A DNA stretch of 64,000 nucleotides from Bacteroides sp. 51 (GTDB lineage: Bacteria > Bacteroidota > Bacteroidia > Bacteroidales > Bacteroidaceae): contig NZ_QVMI01000001.1 of the NCBI RefSeq assembly GCF_010500965.1, forward strand, positions 62,001 to 126,000, given 5' to 3'. The position numbers were made by a program, and so were the translations under genes. Under the pieces are notes generated by a model. The model worked only from the letters and a program-made list of their open reading frames with translations, had not been told where the DNA came from and ran no database searches. This document shows, one piece after another, positions 55,006 to 64,000 of the stretch; positions within the stretch are counted from its first letter, which is position 1, and every line of letters begins with the position of its first letter.

Positions 55006-56457
55006 TCACCCTACACTGCCTTCCAATGAGATAGACAACAACTTCTGGGCTTCCACGGCAAACTCCATCGGAAGCTTATTTAATACCTCTTTAGCATATC
55101 CATTAACAATCAGGCCAACAGCATCTTCGGTGGATATACCTCGCTGGTTACAATAGAAGATCTGATCTTCACTGATCTTGCTCGTGGTAGCTTCATGTTC
55201 CACAATAGCCGTATGGTTATGAATATCCATATACGGGAAAGTATGTGCACCACATTGGTCACCAAGTAACAAAGAGTCGCACTGGCTGTAATTACGGGCA
55301 TTCTCCGCTTTCTCGGCTACACGTACCAATCCACGATAAGAGTTTTCGCTTTTGCCGGCTGATATACCTTTACTTACAATCGTACTGCGGGTATTCTTTC
55401 CCAGATGTATCATCTTTGTACCCGTATCGGCTTGCTGATAGTTGTTGGTTACTGCGACACTATAGAATTCGGCAGTAGAATTATCACCGGCAAGGATACA
55501 AGAAGGATATTTCCAGGTAATCGCACTACCCGTTTCTACCTGAGTCCAGGACAGTTTACTATCCACACCTTTACAGTTTCCACGTTTGGTTACGAAGTTG
55601 TACACCCCGCCTTTTCCTTGCGTATCGCCCGGATACCAGTTCTGTACCGTACTGTATTTAACCTCCGCCCGGTCGTGCACAATGATTTCCACAATAGCAG
55701 CATGCAACTGATTCTCATCACGCATCGGAGCTGTGCACCCTTCCAGATAAGAAACATACGAGTCGTCATCGGCCACAATGAGCGTACGCTCGAACTGTCC
55801 GGTATTGGCGGCATTGATACGGAAATAGGTTGAAAGTTCCATCGGGCAACGTACCCCTTTCGGTATATATACGAATGAACCGTCAGAGAATACGGCAGAG
55901 TTCAAAGCGGCAAAGAAATTATCGCGGTAGCCTACCACAGACCCCATGTATTTCTTTACCAGGTCGGGATGCTCGCGTACCGCCTCGCTGAAAGAGCAGA
56001 ATATAATTCCTTTCTCTAATAAGGTTTCCTTGAAAGTGGTTTTAACTGATACCGAGTCCATCACAGCATCTACTGCCATACCACTCAGCGCCATTTGTTC
56101 TTCCAAAGGGATGCCCAGCTTATTGAATGTCTTGATTAGTTCAGGGTCTACTTCATCCAGGCTCTTCGGACCTTCCTTTTTCTTTGGGGCGGCGTAATAT
56201 GAGATGGCTTGATAATCTATTTCGGGTATCCGCAGGTGCGCCCAGGTTGGCATTTCCATCGTCAGCCAGTGCTGATAGGCTTTCAGGCGAAATTCCAATA
56301 GCCATTCCGGTTCTTCCTTCTTTGCGGATATGATGCGAACCACATCTTCATTGAGTCCTTTCTCAATGATTTCGGTATGTACATCGGTGGTGAAACCGTA
56401 TTTGTACTTTTCCTGTGTGAATTCTTTTACATATTTATTGGGTTCTTCTTGCTGCAT
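55006..56457 (-). CDS. sufB: Fe-S cluster scaffold protein SufB
   Basis: 483 residues. Scaffold on which iron-sulfur clusters are built with SufC and SufD. Conserved segments: [60 protein letters not shown], and [38 protein letters not shown] with the cluster-related Cys. It follows cvpA by 8 bases. Confidence 0.98.
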   Translation of the reverse strand: MQQEEPNKYVKEFTQEKYKYGFTTDVHTEIIEKGLNEDVVRIISAKKEEPEWLLEFRLKAYQHWLTMEMPTWAHLRIPEIDYQAISYYAAPKKKEGPKSLDEVDPELIKTFNKLGIPLEEQMALSGMAVDAVMDSVSVKTTFKETLLEKGIIFCSFSEAVREHPDLVKKYMGSVVGYRDNFFAALNSAVFSDGSFVYIPKGVRCPMELSTYFRINAANTGQFERTLIVADDDSYVSYLEGCTAPMRDENQLHAAIVEIIVHDRAEVKYSTVQNWYPGDTQGKGGVYNFVTKRGNCKGVDSKLSWTQVETGSAITWKYPSCILAGDNSTAEFYSVAVTNNYQQADTGTKMIHLGKNTRSTIVSKGISAGKSENSYRGLVRVAEKAENARNYSQCDSLLLGDQCGAHTFPYMDIHNHTAIVEHEATTSKISEDQIFYCNQRGISTEDAVGLIVNGYAKEVLNKLPMEFAVEAQKLLSISLEGSVG

Positions 56458-56465
56458 AATTCTGG

Positions 56466-56972
56466 TTATATGGTAATATATTCGTTCGTAATATCCTTAG
56501 CAACAGGGAAAAAGCTGCTAATGATGTCTTTTATAGGATAATATAACATGGACTCTTCCTTTTTTGTTTGACTTATCACCCGATTGTCGGTATCGAGGTA
56601 ATCGAGTACATTGATCAATAGTCCTACAATAAGCACCCATTTTATCACTCCAAGAAGGACACCTAAGAAATGGTTGAGTGCTTTGAGTGAGAGCATTTCC
56701 GCCGCATGGGTCAGGAGTGAGGCAACTAACGTAAACAACAGAGGGATAATGATCCATATAGCGATAAAGGCAATAATCTGAAGTATGGTCATTGATGCAC
56801 TGGGGATATACATAGATAATTTCTCTGCTACTACCAGATAAAGAGCCCTGGCAGCAAGAAATCCAATGATCAGTCCGGCTACGGATGCCAGCTGATGGAT
56901 AAAGCCGCGCATAAATCCCCGGATGGCTCCGGCTCCGATGATTATAAGTATGATTATGTCTATTAATCCCAT
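56466..56972 (-). CDS. cvpA: CvpA family membrane protein
   Basis: 168 residues with four membrane helices, beginning [43 protein letters not shown], the CvpA (colicin V production) pattern. The role is not well defined (envelope homeostasis in other bacteria). It lies between the infB terminator and sufB, with no convincing promoter of its own, so it may depend on read-through. Confidence 0.9.
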   Translation of the reverse strand: MGLIDIIILIIIGAGAIRGFMRGFIHQLASVAGLIIGFLAARALYLVVAEKLSMYIPSASMTILQIIAFIAIWIIIPLLFTLVASLLTHAAEMLSLKALNHFLGVLLGVIKWVLIVGLLINVLDYLDTDNRVISQTKKEESMLYYPIKDIISSFFPVAKDITNEYITI

Positions 56973-56993
56973 TGCTTATTCTAAAAAAGAACA

Positions 56994-57025
56994 CGGATGA
57001 CACGGAGCTTAATCCACGTCATCCG
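56994..57025 (-). terminator. Rho-independent terminator between infB and cvpA-suf
   Basis: CGGATGAC pairs with GTCATCCG, extended inward by two wobble pairs and GGA/TCC, loop of six. On the minus strand TTCTTTTTT follows. It lies only about 20 bases before cvpA. Confidence 0.8.
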
Positions 57026-57067
57026 CGTTGGTTATATTAGTTTATTGTAGGGGGTGCCTACAAAATT

Positions 57068-57116
57068 CTTTCCACCACCTCCCCCTTCGGGTACTCCTCC
57101 TCAAAAAGGAGGAGAG
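57068..57116 (-). repeat. 49-bp dispersed repeat, copy 2
   Basis: Exact reverse complement of 5423-5471. It lies in the infB 3' spacer, next to a short tandem duplication around GCATCGAAACTTGG (57123-57175). Confidence 0.8.
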
Positions 57117-57188
57117 TTCCATTCGGCATCGAAACTTGGGTGCCCGGCCTCGGGGTCAGCATCGAAACTTGGATGCAGCGCCTTGGGG

Positions 57189-60100
57189 CTATAGGGTTTG
57201 TTTTACTTCAATTTCTTCGTACGATTCAATGAAGTCACCCACCTTGATATCGTGGTAGTTCACCAGACTGATACCACATTCGTAGTTGGTTGCCACTTCT
57301 TTCACATCGTCTTTGAAGCGTTTCAGTGCATTGATATTACCTGTATGGATAACGATACCGTCGCGGATGAGGCGTGCTTTATCCGAGCGTTTCACCTTAC
57401 CCTCTTTCACCATCGCTCCGGCCACTGTACCCACCTTGGTGATATTGAAGACTTCGCGTACTTCGATAGTAGCTGTGATTTCTTCTTTCACCTCAGGAGC
57501 AAGCATACCTTCCATTGCGGCTTTCACTTCCTCGATAGCTGCGTAGATTACGGAGTACAAGCGAACGTCAACCCCTTCTTGTTCGGCATATTTGCGTGCC
57601 GCACTTGATGGGCGTACCTGGAATCCGATGATAATCGCATCCGAAGCGGCTGCCAGTGTAACGTCCGATTCTGAGATCTGTCCCACACCTTTGTGGATTA
57701 CATTCACCTGAATCTGCTCTGTAGATAGCTTGATCAACGAGTCGCTCAATGCCTCAATAGAACCGTCCACGTCACCCTTAACGATAACATTAAGTTCTTT
57801 AAAGTTACCCAGTGCAATACGGCGTCCAAGTTCGTCGAGCGTAAGGATCTTCTGCGTACGCAGACCTTGTTCGCGCTGCAATTGTTCGCGTTTATTGGTG
57901 ATTTCGCGTGCTTCCTGTTCCGTATCGATCACATGGAATGTGTCTCCCGCAGTAGGCGCACCATTCAAACCAAGTATCAATACCGGTTCCGAAGGCCCTG
58001 CCTTTTCAATGCGTTGGTTACGTTCGTTGAACATCGCTTTTACACGTCCGTAGTGTGTTCCTGCCAGTACGATGTCTCCCATCTTCAATGTACCATTGGC
58101 AACGAGTACGGTAGCTACATAGCCACGCCCTTTATCAAGTGTCGATTCAATGATCGAACCTGTGGCGTTTCTGTTCGGGTTTGCTCTCAGATCAAGCATT
58201 TCTGCTTCAAGCAATACTTTCTCTAACAGTTCGTGAACGCCTATACCTTTTTTAGCGGAGATATCCTGAGACTGGTATTTACCTCCCCAATCTTCTACCA
58301 GGAAGTTCATCTGTGCAAGTCCTTCTTTAATCTTTTCCGGGTTTGCTGTTGGCTTATCTATCTTATTGATTGCAAAGACAATGGGTACACCTGCCGCTGT
58401 AGCATGATTGATCGCTTCTTTCGTCTGAGGCATGATGTCGTCATCGGCTGCTGCAATAATAATCGCAATATCGGTTGCTTTAGCACCACGGGCACGCATC
58501 GCGGTAAATGCTTCGTGACCCGGAGTATCAAGGAATGTGATGCGTCTGCCATCTTCCAACTTCACGTTGTATGCTCCGATGTGCTGTGTAATACCTCCGG
58601 CTTCACCGGCAATTACGTTCGCCTTACGAACATAGTCGAGCAAGGATGTTTTACCGTGGTCAACGTGTCCCATTACGGTTACGATCGGTGCACGTGGAAC
58701 CAGATCTTCCGGCGCATCTTCTTCTTCAATGATGGCGTTGGATACTTCGGCGCTTACATATTCTGTTTTGAATCCGAATTCTTCGGCTACCAGGTTGATA
58801 GTTTCTGCATCCAGACGTTGGTTGATGGATACCATCATACCGATGCTCATACAGGTTGCGATAACCTGGTTTACAGAGATATTCATCATGGTTGCCAACT
58901 CGTTGGCTGTTACGAATTCGGTAATCTTCAATACCTTGCTGTCTGCGCTTTGCTGGTCATCCAACTCCTGTTGACGGTTGTATGCCGTTTCACGTTTTTC
59001 CTTACGGTATTTCGCTCCTTTGTTCTTTCCTTTTGTGGTGAGGCGAGCCAGTGTTTCTTTTACTTGTTTTGCAACATCTTCTTCGCTAACCTCCTGCTTA
59101 ACAAGCGGTTTCTTGAAGCGGTCTTTGTTGCCACGGTGTTTATTGTTCTGGTTTTGGCTCTGGCCTTGACCTTGTCCTTGTCCACCACCCGGTCTTTGTC
59201 CTTGTCCACCGCCTTGTTGATTTCCGCCTCTGCCTCTTTCGCTGTTAGGAACAGGACGTGCAAAGTTTGACGCATTGTTAATATCAACCTTTTCTTTTGT
59301 ATTGTTGATACGGCTACGTTTTTTCTTGTTTGCACTATCAGCCGATTCTTGCTTGTTCAGCGTACTGTCTTCCTTGCGGATTTCTTTGATGATGGCCTCT
59401 TTCATCAACTTGCGTTGATCCTGACGGGCTTTATCTTTATCTTCGCGTTCTTTACGCTTTTCTTCTTTCGATTTTTTCTTCGGACGGGTGTTCTGGTTCA
59501 ATGCAGCGAGGTCGATCTGACCAATTACATTGATCTTAGACACAATCTCAGTCGGACGTATTTTAAAGATATCATCTTCCTCTACGTTATTGTTGTTCGA
59601 CTCTACCACCGAGGGTACTTCTTCTGCTACTTTCGCTTCCACTTCCACTGCTTCTTCCTTAACAGGCTGTGGTTTAGGTTGAGCTGGAGTTTCAACTTCC
59701 GGTTTTTTCTCTTCTACTACTATTTCCACTTCTTCTTTTTCTACCGGTTTTACTACAACTTCTTCTTTAATCTCGGGTTGAGCCACGGGTTCTACCACTT
59801 TCTCTACCACAGGTTCTATTACTTTTTCTTCTTGTTTTTGTTCTACCACAGGTGTAGGCGCCGGAGTTGGTTCCGGAGCGGGTGCTGGTTCTGGCTTTGG
59901 AGCAGGTGCCGGTGCAGGTGTTGGTTTCACCTCTGCCACAGGAGCAGCTTCTTTACGGCCCTTCAGCGCATCGAGATCAATCTTCCCTACAGGTTTGAAC
60001 TTCGGACGTGATTCCTCGGGAACCTCAGTCTTGATTACATTGTCTGTTTTAGGTTTCTCCACCTCTCTTTCATACCCATCAATCGCAACAGATGCTTTGT

Positions 60101-60317
60101 TGCGGTCTTTATTTTGACGTTCCTGTATGAAACGCTCAGATTCAAGTCTAAGATTTTTGTCGGTGCTGAACTCTTTTACAAGTATAGCGTATTGTTCTTC
60201 TGTAATTTTAGTATTGGGGTTTGCCTCGATAGCATGCCCTTTCTTTTGCAGAAACTCGACTACCGTCGATATTCCTACGTTTAAATCTCTTGTAACTTTG
60301 TTTAACCTAATCGTCAT
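57189..60317 (-). CDS. infB: Translation initiation factor IF-2
   Basis: 1042 residues. N-terminal IF2_N domain ([28 protein letters not shown]), a long Pro/Glu/Lys/Val linker (about 130-300), a Lys/Arg and Gly/Gln-rich linker (about 330-400), a second IF2_N ([19 protein letters not shown]), then the GTPase core near 552: [37 protein letters not shown], and domains II-IV to the end. It places initiator tRNA on the ribosome. The linkers are long, as is common in this phylum. Confidence 0.98.
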   Translation of the reverse strand: MTIRLNKVTRDLNVGISTVVEFLQKKGHAIEANPNTKITEEQYAILVKEFSTDKNLRLESERFIQERQNKDRNKASVAIDGYEREVEKPKTDNVIKTEVPEESRPKFKPVGKIDLDALKGRKEAAPVAEVKPTPAPAPAPKPEPAPAPEPTPAPTPVVEQKQEEKVIEPVVEKVVEPVAQPEIKEEVVVKPVEKEEVEIVVEEKKPEVETPAQPKPQPVKEEAVEVEAKVAEEVPSVVESNNNNVEEDDIFKIRPTEIVSKINVIGQIDLAALNQNTRPKKKSKEEKRKEREDKDKARQDQRKLMKEAIIKEIRKEDSTLNKQESADSANKKKRSRINNTKEKVDINNASNFARPVPNSERGRGGNQQGGGQGQRPGGGQGQGQGQSQNQNNKHRGNKDRFKKPLVKQEVSEEDVAKQVKETLARLTTKGKNKGAKYRKEKRETAYNRQQELDDQQSADSKVLKITEFVTANELATMMNISVNQVIATCMSIGMMVSINQRLDAETINLVAEEFGFKTEYVSAEVSNAIIEEEDAPEDLVPRAPIVTVMGHVDHGKTSLLDYVRKANVIAGEAGGITQHIGAYNVKLEDGRRITFLDTPGHEAFTAMRARGAKATDIAIIIAAADDDIMPQTKEAINHATAAGVPIVFAINKIDKPTANPEKIKEGLAQMNFLVEDWGGKYQSQDISAKKGIGVHELLEKVLLEAEMLDLRANPNRNATGSIIESTLDKGRGYVATVLVANGTLKMGDIVLAGTHYGRVKAMFNERNQRIEKAGPSEPVLILGLNGAPTAGDTFHVIDTEQEAREITNKREQLQREQGLRTQKILTLDELGRRIALGNFKELNVIVKGDVDGSIEALSDSLIKLSTEQIQVNVIHKGVGQISESDVTLAAASDAIIIGFQVRPSSAARKYAEQEGVDVRLYSVIYAAIEEVKAAMEGMLAPEVKEEITATIEVREVFNITKVGTVAGAMVKEGKVKRSDKARLIRDGIVIHTGNINALKRFKDDVKEVATNYECGISLVNYHDIKVGDFIESYEEIEVKQTL

Positions 60318-60437
60318 ACTTAAATTTTAGTTGAGAGTTGAGAATGGAGAATTGAGAATTAATATTTTACCGTATGGTTATGGTTAGAGAGTCGAAAATG
60401 ATATGTTCATTCTCAATTCTCAATTTTCAATTCTCAA
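60318..60437. repeat. Foldback spacer between nusA and infB
   Basis: 60333-60367 (GAGAGTTGAGAATGGAGAAT.., rich in GAGAATTGAGAAT) is inverted in 60408-60440 (TTCATTCTCAATTCTCAATT and on). Both arms consist of short internal repeats of TTCTCAA. It would form a long hairpin within the operon mRNA. Confidence 0.7.
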
Positions 60438-61694
60438 TTATTCTTCGAACTCCGATTTCAATATTCGCAATACCTCGTCTATCGTTTCCTCTTCCAAATC
60501 GGTCTTTTCTATCAACATCTCGCGAGGTGCATTTAATACAGCTTTCGCTGTGTCTAAACCAATTGACTTGATGGCATTGATTACCCATTCGTCAATTTCG
60601 TCGTTGAATTCATCCAGATAGATGTCTTCGTCCATTCCTTGTTCATCCAGTTCGCGGAATACATCGATGGTGTACTCGGTCAGCATACTTGCCAACTTGA
60701 TGTTCAAACCACCTTTACCGATGGCCAGTGATACTTCTTCGGGTTTGAGGAATACTTCTGCTTTGCGTTCTTCTTCGTTCAAACGGATTGAAGATACACG
60801 GGCAGGGCTTAACGCACGTTGGATAAACAGCGAAACGTTGGATGTGAAGTTAATCACGTCGATGTTTTCGTTGCGTAGCTCGCGTACGATACCGTGGATA
60901 CGGCTTCCTTTTACTCCGACACAGGCTCCTACCGGATCAATTCTGTCGTCGTAGGATTCTACTGCGATCTTGGCACGTTCGCCGGGGATACGCGCAATCT
61001 TGCGAATGGTGATCAGTCCGTCGTTGATTTCGGGGACTTCCATCTCAAATAAACGCTGCAAGAATACGGGCGATGTACGCGACAGGATGATTTTAGGGTT
61101 GTTGTTCCGGTTGTCTACCCGGGCAACTACTGCACGTGCAGTTTCTCCCTTACGGTAGAAGTCGCTCGGTATCTGTTCTGTTTTGGGCAGTAACAATTCG
61201 TTGCCTTCATCGTCAATGAGGAGCATTTCCTTTTTCCATATCTGGTACACTTCCGCGCTAACGATAGTGCCTACCTTATCGGTATATTTATTATATATGC
61301 TGTCTTTTTCAAGTTCGAGTATTTTTGAGGCCAATGTCTGACGGAGGTTCAGGATGGCACGGCGTCCGAAGTCTGCGAAGTGCACTTCGTCGGTCACCTC
61401 TTCTCCCACTTCGAACGAAGCATCTATCTGTTGTGCTTCTGTGAGTGAGATTTGCAGGTTGGGGTCTTCCAGTTCATCATCGGCCACGACCTCACGGTTA
61501 CGCCAGATTTCGAAGTCTCCTTTGTCGGGGTTTACGATCACGTCATAATTTTCATCAGTGCCAAACATCTTAGCGATTACACTACGGAACGACTCTTCGA
61601 GTACACTTACCATCGTGGTTCTATCGATATTTTTCAGTTCTTTAAATTCCGAAAACGTATCTATCAGACTGATTACTTCCTTTTTCTTGGCCAT
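60438..61694 (-). CDS. nusA: Transcription termination/antitermination factor NusA
   Basis: 418 residues. N-terminal RNA-polymerase-binding domain, S1 domain (VGTIVSAEVYQIWKKEMLLIDDEG), two KH domains (VGACVGVKGSRIHGIVRELRNENIDVI and EVSLAIGKGGLNIKLASMLTEY). It lacks the C-terminal acidic repeats of the E. coli protein, as usual in Bacteroidota. It follows rimP by 3 bases. Confidence 0.98.
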   Translation of the reverse strand: MAKKKEVISLIDTFSEFKELKNIDRTTMVSVLEESFRSVIAKMFGTDENYDVIVNPDKGDFEIWRNREVVADDELEDPNLQISLTEAQQIDASFEVGEEVTDEVHFADFGRRAILNLRQTLASKILELEKDSIYNKYTDKVGTIVSAEVYQIWKKEMLLIDDEGNELLLPKTEQIPSDFYRKGETARAVVARVDNRNNNPKIILSRTSPVFLQRLFEMEVPEINDGLITIRKIARIPGERAKIAVESYDDRIDPVGACVGVKGSRIHGIVRELRNENIDVINFTSNVSLFIQRALSPARVSSIRLNEEERKAEVFLKPEEVSLAIGKGGLNIKLASMLTEYTIDVFRELDEQGMDEDIYLDEFNDEIDEWVINAIKSIGLDTAKAVLNAPREMLIEKTDLEEETIDEVLRILKSEFEE

Positions 61695-61697
61695 AAT

Positions 61698-62165
61698 TTA
61701 CTTGAAACTAATTAAATATTTAGTGTATTTTACTTCATCATAGGTGAAGGTTTCGTCTTCTGCCATGAGTTTCGGGCGTTTTGAACCTTCGGTTTTTACT
61801 TTCTTTTCTACTGCAACAGTGAAGTCCGCTTCGTTCACGTCTTTAAGTACACCGCTTAGTTTACGGCCTGCTTTGGTCAATACTTCCACTTCTTCGTCGA
61901 TGTGGTTGTAGTATTGCTGCAACACTTTGAATGGTTGTCCGATTCCGGCGGAACCGACTTCCAGTTCATAGTCTTCTTCTTCTCTGTTTAGTTTTGATTC
62001 AATGTAGCGGCTTAGTTCAACGCAGTCTTCGATCCAAACGCCTTCTGCGTGGTCTATCTCTACCACAATCCTGTCATCGGGGCTGACAGTTACATCCACC
62101 AAAAAATAGTTTTTCCCGCCGAGCCATTCCTCAACGATTTTACTAACTGTACTTTTTTCTATCAT
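61698..62165 (-). CDS. rimP: Ribosome maturation factor RimP
   Basis: 155 residues. Helps mature the 30S subunit. DRIVVEIDHAEGVWIEDCVELSRYIESKLN, YELEVGSAGIGQPFKVLQQYYNHIDEEVEVL and the C-terminal Sm-like part with YTKYLISFK are typical. It is the first gene of the rimP-nusA-infB operon. Confidence 0.96.
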   Translation of the reverse strand: MIEKSTVSKIVEEWLGGKNYFLVDVTVSPDDRIVVEIDHAEGVWIEDCVELSRYIESKLNREEEDYELEVGSAGIGQPFKVLQQYYNHIDEEVEVLTKAGRKLSGVLKDVNEADFTVAVEKKVKTEGSKRPKLMAEDETFTYDEVKYTKYLISFK

Positions 62166-62230
62166 TGACTAACTGTATAAGAATAAAAAAGAGGAGCCTG
62201 CCGCCCCTCCTCCTTCATCCATTTCGGCGG

Positions 62231-62262
62231 CAAAGATAGGAAATAATACATTCAGAAACAAA
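62231..62262 (-). promoter_or_regulatory. Promoter of the rimP-nusA-infB operon
   Basis: On the minus strand TTTG (62262-62259), 20 bases, then TATCTTTG (62238-62231) match the consensus well. Start near 62224, leader about 60 bases, containing a G/C hairpin (GAGGAGC...GCCCCTCCTC region). Confidence 0.7.
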
Positions 62263-62410
62263 CTATTAGGATAAAATATTTGGAATATATAGGGATAAAG
62301 GATTTATTTTATATATAAAGGTATGGATTGCACGCCCAAATTTACGTAAGTTTGATATATTGGAGTGCAAAAGATGTGGATGTATACAATGTGCATGGTG
62401 TACAAAGATG
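62263..62410. other. Gene-free stretch left of foldback copy 2
   Basis: AT-rich sequence between the rimP promoter and the foldback element. I see no gene, RNA or repeat in it. The whole gene-free interval here is 62166-62811. Confidence 0.4.
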
Positions 62411-62652
62411 TGTATCTGTAAGGCTGAAAGCCTGTAAGATTTAGCCTGGGGTCAGCGAACGAAGTGAGTGCAGCCCCAGGTTAAAAGATTTGCGACGAGG
62501 AGTGCTGAAAGCACGATATATAAAGACATTCGGCTTGTATACCGTTCTTACAGAACTCCTTGCCTGCGGTGGTTCACTGTCCTGGGGCTGCGTTCGCTAT
62601 GCTCACTGACCCCAGGCTAAATCTAACAGGCTTTCAGCCTTACAGATAGATT
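62411..62652. repeat. About 242-bp foldback element, copy 2
   Basis: Both ends read TATCTGTAAGGCTGAAAGCC inward, followed by TTTAGCCTGGGGTCAG and GCAGCCCCAGG on each side; inner part has GTTCTTACAGAACTCC as in copy 1 (43504-43748). It is directly followed by six 22-24 bp repeats. Confidence 0.8.
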
Positions 62653-62787
62653 AGAATGACGATTCCTAAACAGATCAGAATAACGTCCCCTAAACAGATT
62701 AGAATGACGATTCCTAACGTATTAGAACAACGACCCCTAACAGATCAAAATAACGATCCCTAAACAGTTCAGAATGATAATTCTAAT
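62648..62787. repeat. Six tandem repeats of 22-24 bp (AGATYAGAATRACGATYCCT)
   Basis: Unit starts: 62648, 62672, 62696, 62719, 62742 and 62766. Units share AGAATRACGA and CCTAAAC. The array touches the foldback element on one side and ends 25 bases before the GH3 stop on the other. Confidence 0.88.
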
Positions 62788-62811
62788 ATCGAATTCACGT
62801 TAAATAACATC

Positions 62812-64000
62812 TTACCTATTCGCCGTTTCCCACTTATGCGCAACCGGACAATTCAGTTTCAACATTTGACTGCCTACCTGCACATTGAAATCGCCGGCTT
62901 CGAGCACCCATTTGCCGTCATATCCTACGAATGCCAGGTCGCTTCCTTTCACTTTCAGTGTAACGGTTTTGGTTTCGCCGGGCGCGAGTTCTACCTTGTC
63001 GAAAGCACGAAGGCGGCGGACATCCGGGGTGAGGGAGGCTACCAAGTCGCTAACGAATAACAGGACGCTTTCTTTACCGGCTACGGCGCCAACGTTCTTT
63101 ACATCGATGGTGAAGGTCATTTCATCATTTGCAGTGAAGGACGATTTGTCTACCGTCAGGTTGCTGTATTGGAATGTGGTGTAGCTCAAGCCATAGCCGA
63201 ATGCCCATTGTACGGACACTACGGCATCGTAGTCGTAGGCACCTTCCATGCGGTCCTGGTTTTCGCAGGGCTTGTAGTCGTAGGTGATGAGGGAGTTGAC
63301 GTAGCGTGGATAGGTATAGGGCAGCTTGCCGCTTGGATTGGCATCGCCGTAGATTACGTTGGCCAGTGCATCGCCACCGTAGTTGCCAGGCAGGTAGATG
63401 TGCACAATGGCTTTGGCGAGCGGCACGATTTCGTCGATGATGCGCGGACGACCTTCGTTGAGGACAAGAACGATGGGTTTGCCGGTGGCGGCCAGGGCTT
63501 TCACCAGTTCGGTTTGATTGCGGGATAAGGTCAGGTCGTTGAGGTTGCCCGGGGTTTCGCAGTAGGAGTTCTCGCCGATGCAGGCAATGACTACGTCTAC
63601 GCTGCGGGCGGCGGCAACGGCTTTGGCTATTTCGGGGGTGTTTTCTTCCCAGTATGCACCGCGTTCTTTGTAGGTTATGCCCGGTTCGTAGACGATGTGC
63701 TGGGTTCCGGCTTTGTTGGCGAAGGCTTCGAGGATGGTGTTGTACTCGCCGGCATATTCGTCGGCACGGTGCCCTTGCCAGGTGTACGACCAACCTCCGT
63801 TCAGGCAACGCATGGCATTCGCATTGGGTCCGGTGATTAGGACACGCTTTTCTTTGGCGAGCGGCAGGATGTTGTCGAGGTTCTTAAGCAGGGTCATCGA
63901 CTCTTCGGCGGCACGGGTGGCTGCCTGGGCGTATGCCTGGCTGGCAAACTCGGGGTATTCGGCGATGTCCCAATGAGGGTTGTCGAACAATCCGAGGCGG
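62812..64000 (-). CDS. Glycoside hydrolase family 3 enzyme, C-terminal part, cut by window edge
   Basis: About 396 residues are visible and the frame is open to the window end ([11 protein letters not shown]), so the TTG at 63990 is not a start. Visible parts: the end of the first barrel domain, the GH3 C-terminal domain ([43 protein letters not shown], the [22 protein letters not shown] loop) and the fibronectin-like domain ([45 protein letters not shown]). Probably a beta-glucosidase/xylosidase. The nucleophile lies outside the window. Confidence 0.93.
   Translation of the reverse strand, partial: RLGLFDNPHWDIAEYPEFASQAYAQAATRAAEESMTLLKNLDNILPLAKEKRVLITGPNANAMRCLNGGWSYTWQGHRADEYAGEYNTILEAFANKAGTQHIVYEPGITYKERGAYWEENTPEIAKAVAAARSVDVVIACIGENSYCETPGNLNDLTLSRNQTELVKALAATGKPIVLVLNEGRPRIIDEIVPLAKAIVHIYLPGNYGGDALANVIYGDANPSGKLPYTYPRYVNSLITYDYKPCENQDRMEGAYDYDAVVSVQWAFGYGLSYTTFQYSNLTVDKSSFTANDEMTFTIDVKNVGAVAGKESVLLFVSDLVASLTPDVRRLRAFDKVELAPGETKTVTLKVKGSDLAFVGYDGKWVLEAGDFNVQVGSQMLKLNCPVAHKWETANR

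Noticed and set aside
58233-59270. 345-residue plus-strand open frame
   Set aside because: Antisense to infB; low-complexity content mirrors the repetitive IF-2 linker and core codons.
1-64000. tRNA or rRNA genes
   Set aside because: I looked for cloverleaf arms and CCA-type ends in the spacers and found none convincing; a tRNAscan run would settle it.

Overview
The window is a stretch of a Bacteroides-like chromosome (Bacteroidota). The grounds are two SusC/SusD pairs, two very large hybrid two-component regulators fused to AraC-type DNA-binding domains, lipoproteins with Bacteroidota-type lipoboxes, A-rich rather than Shine-Dalgarno ribosome binding sites, and promoters of the TTTG-N19-21-TAnnTTTG type. 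The species cannot be fixed from sequence reading alone.

Region 1 (1-25.1 kb) is a plant-glycan utilization region. It holds a 5'-truncated beta-helix protein, a gene-poor 1.2 kb stretch with a 467-bp foldback element, a lipoprotein of unknown function, a PL1 pectate lyase, and a co-directional run susC - susD - two surface glycan-binding lipoproteins - GH36 alpha-galactosidase. A small HU-like gene and a KilA-N gene interrupt it. A (alpha/alpha)6-barrel glycosidase is transcribed divergently from a hybrid two-component sensor, which is followed by a GH43 enzyme. Pectin with arabinose/galactose side chains is the likely substrate class (inference).

Region 2 (25.2-35.2 kb) holds housekeeping and accessory genes: a cysteine-rich DUF3109/YkgJ-type protein, a GH63-like/GH92 fusion gene broken by one in-frame TAG, gpmI, a secreted unknown protein, a CorA-type transporter behind a short acidic/proline leader ORF, rnhB, and an orphan Phd-type antitoxin whose toxin survives only as a stub.

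Region 3 (35.2-48.5 kb) is a second, minus-strand utilization locus: hybrid sensor -> 1.5 kb repeat-rich spacer -> susC -> susD -> GH2 enzyme with an inserted discoidin domain.

Region 4 (48.5-62.3 kb, all minus strand) is core metabolism: membrane pyrophosphatase, a small DUF5684-like membrane protein, and the conserved run rimP-nusA-infB-cvpA-sufB-sufC-sufD-sufS. The window ends inside a GH3 gene.

The most notable non-coding signals are these. (1) The corA leader looks like a translational switch: a 12-codon ORF rich in Asp and Pro, a hairpin starting two bases after its stop, and an anti-Shine-Dalgarno segment inside that hairpin. (2) At least six intergenic tandem arrays, unrelated in sequence, share a pitch of about 11, 22 or 44 bp (whole helical turns). 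(3) Many spacers carry long foldback elements, several present in two or three copies.
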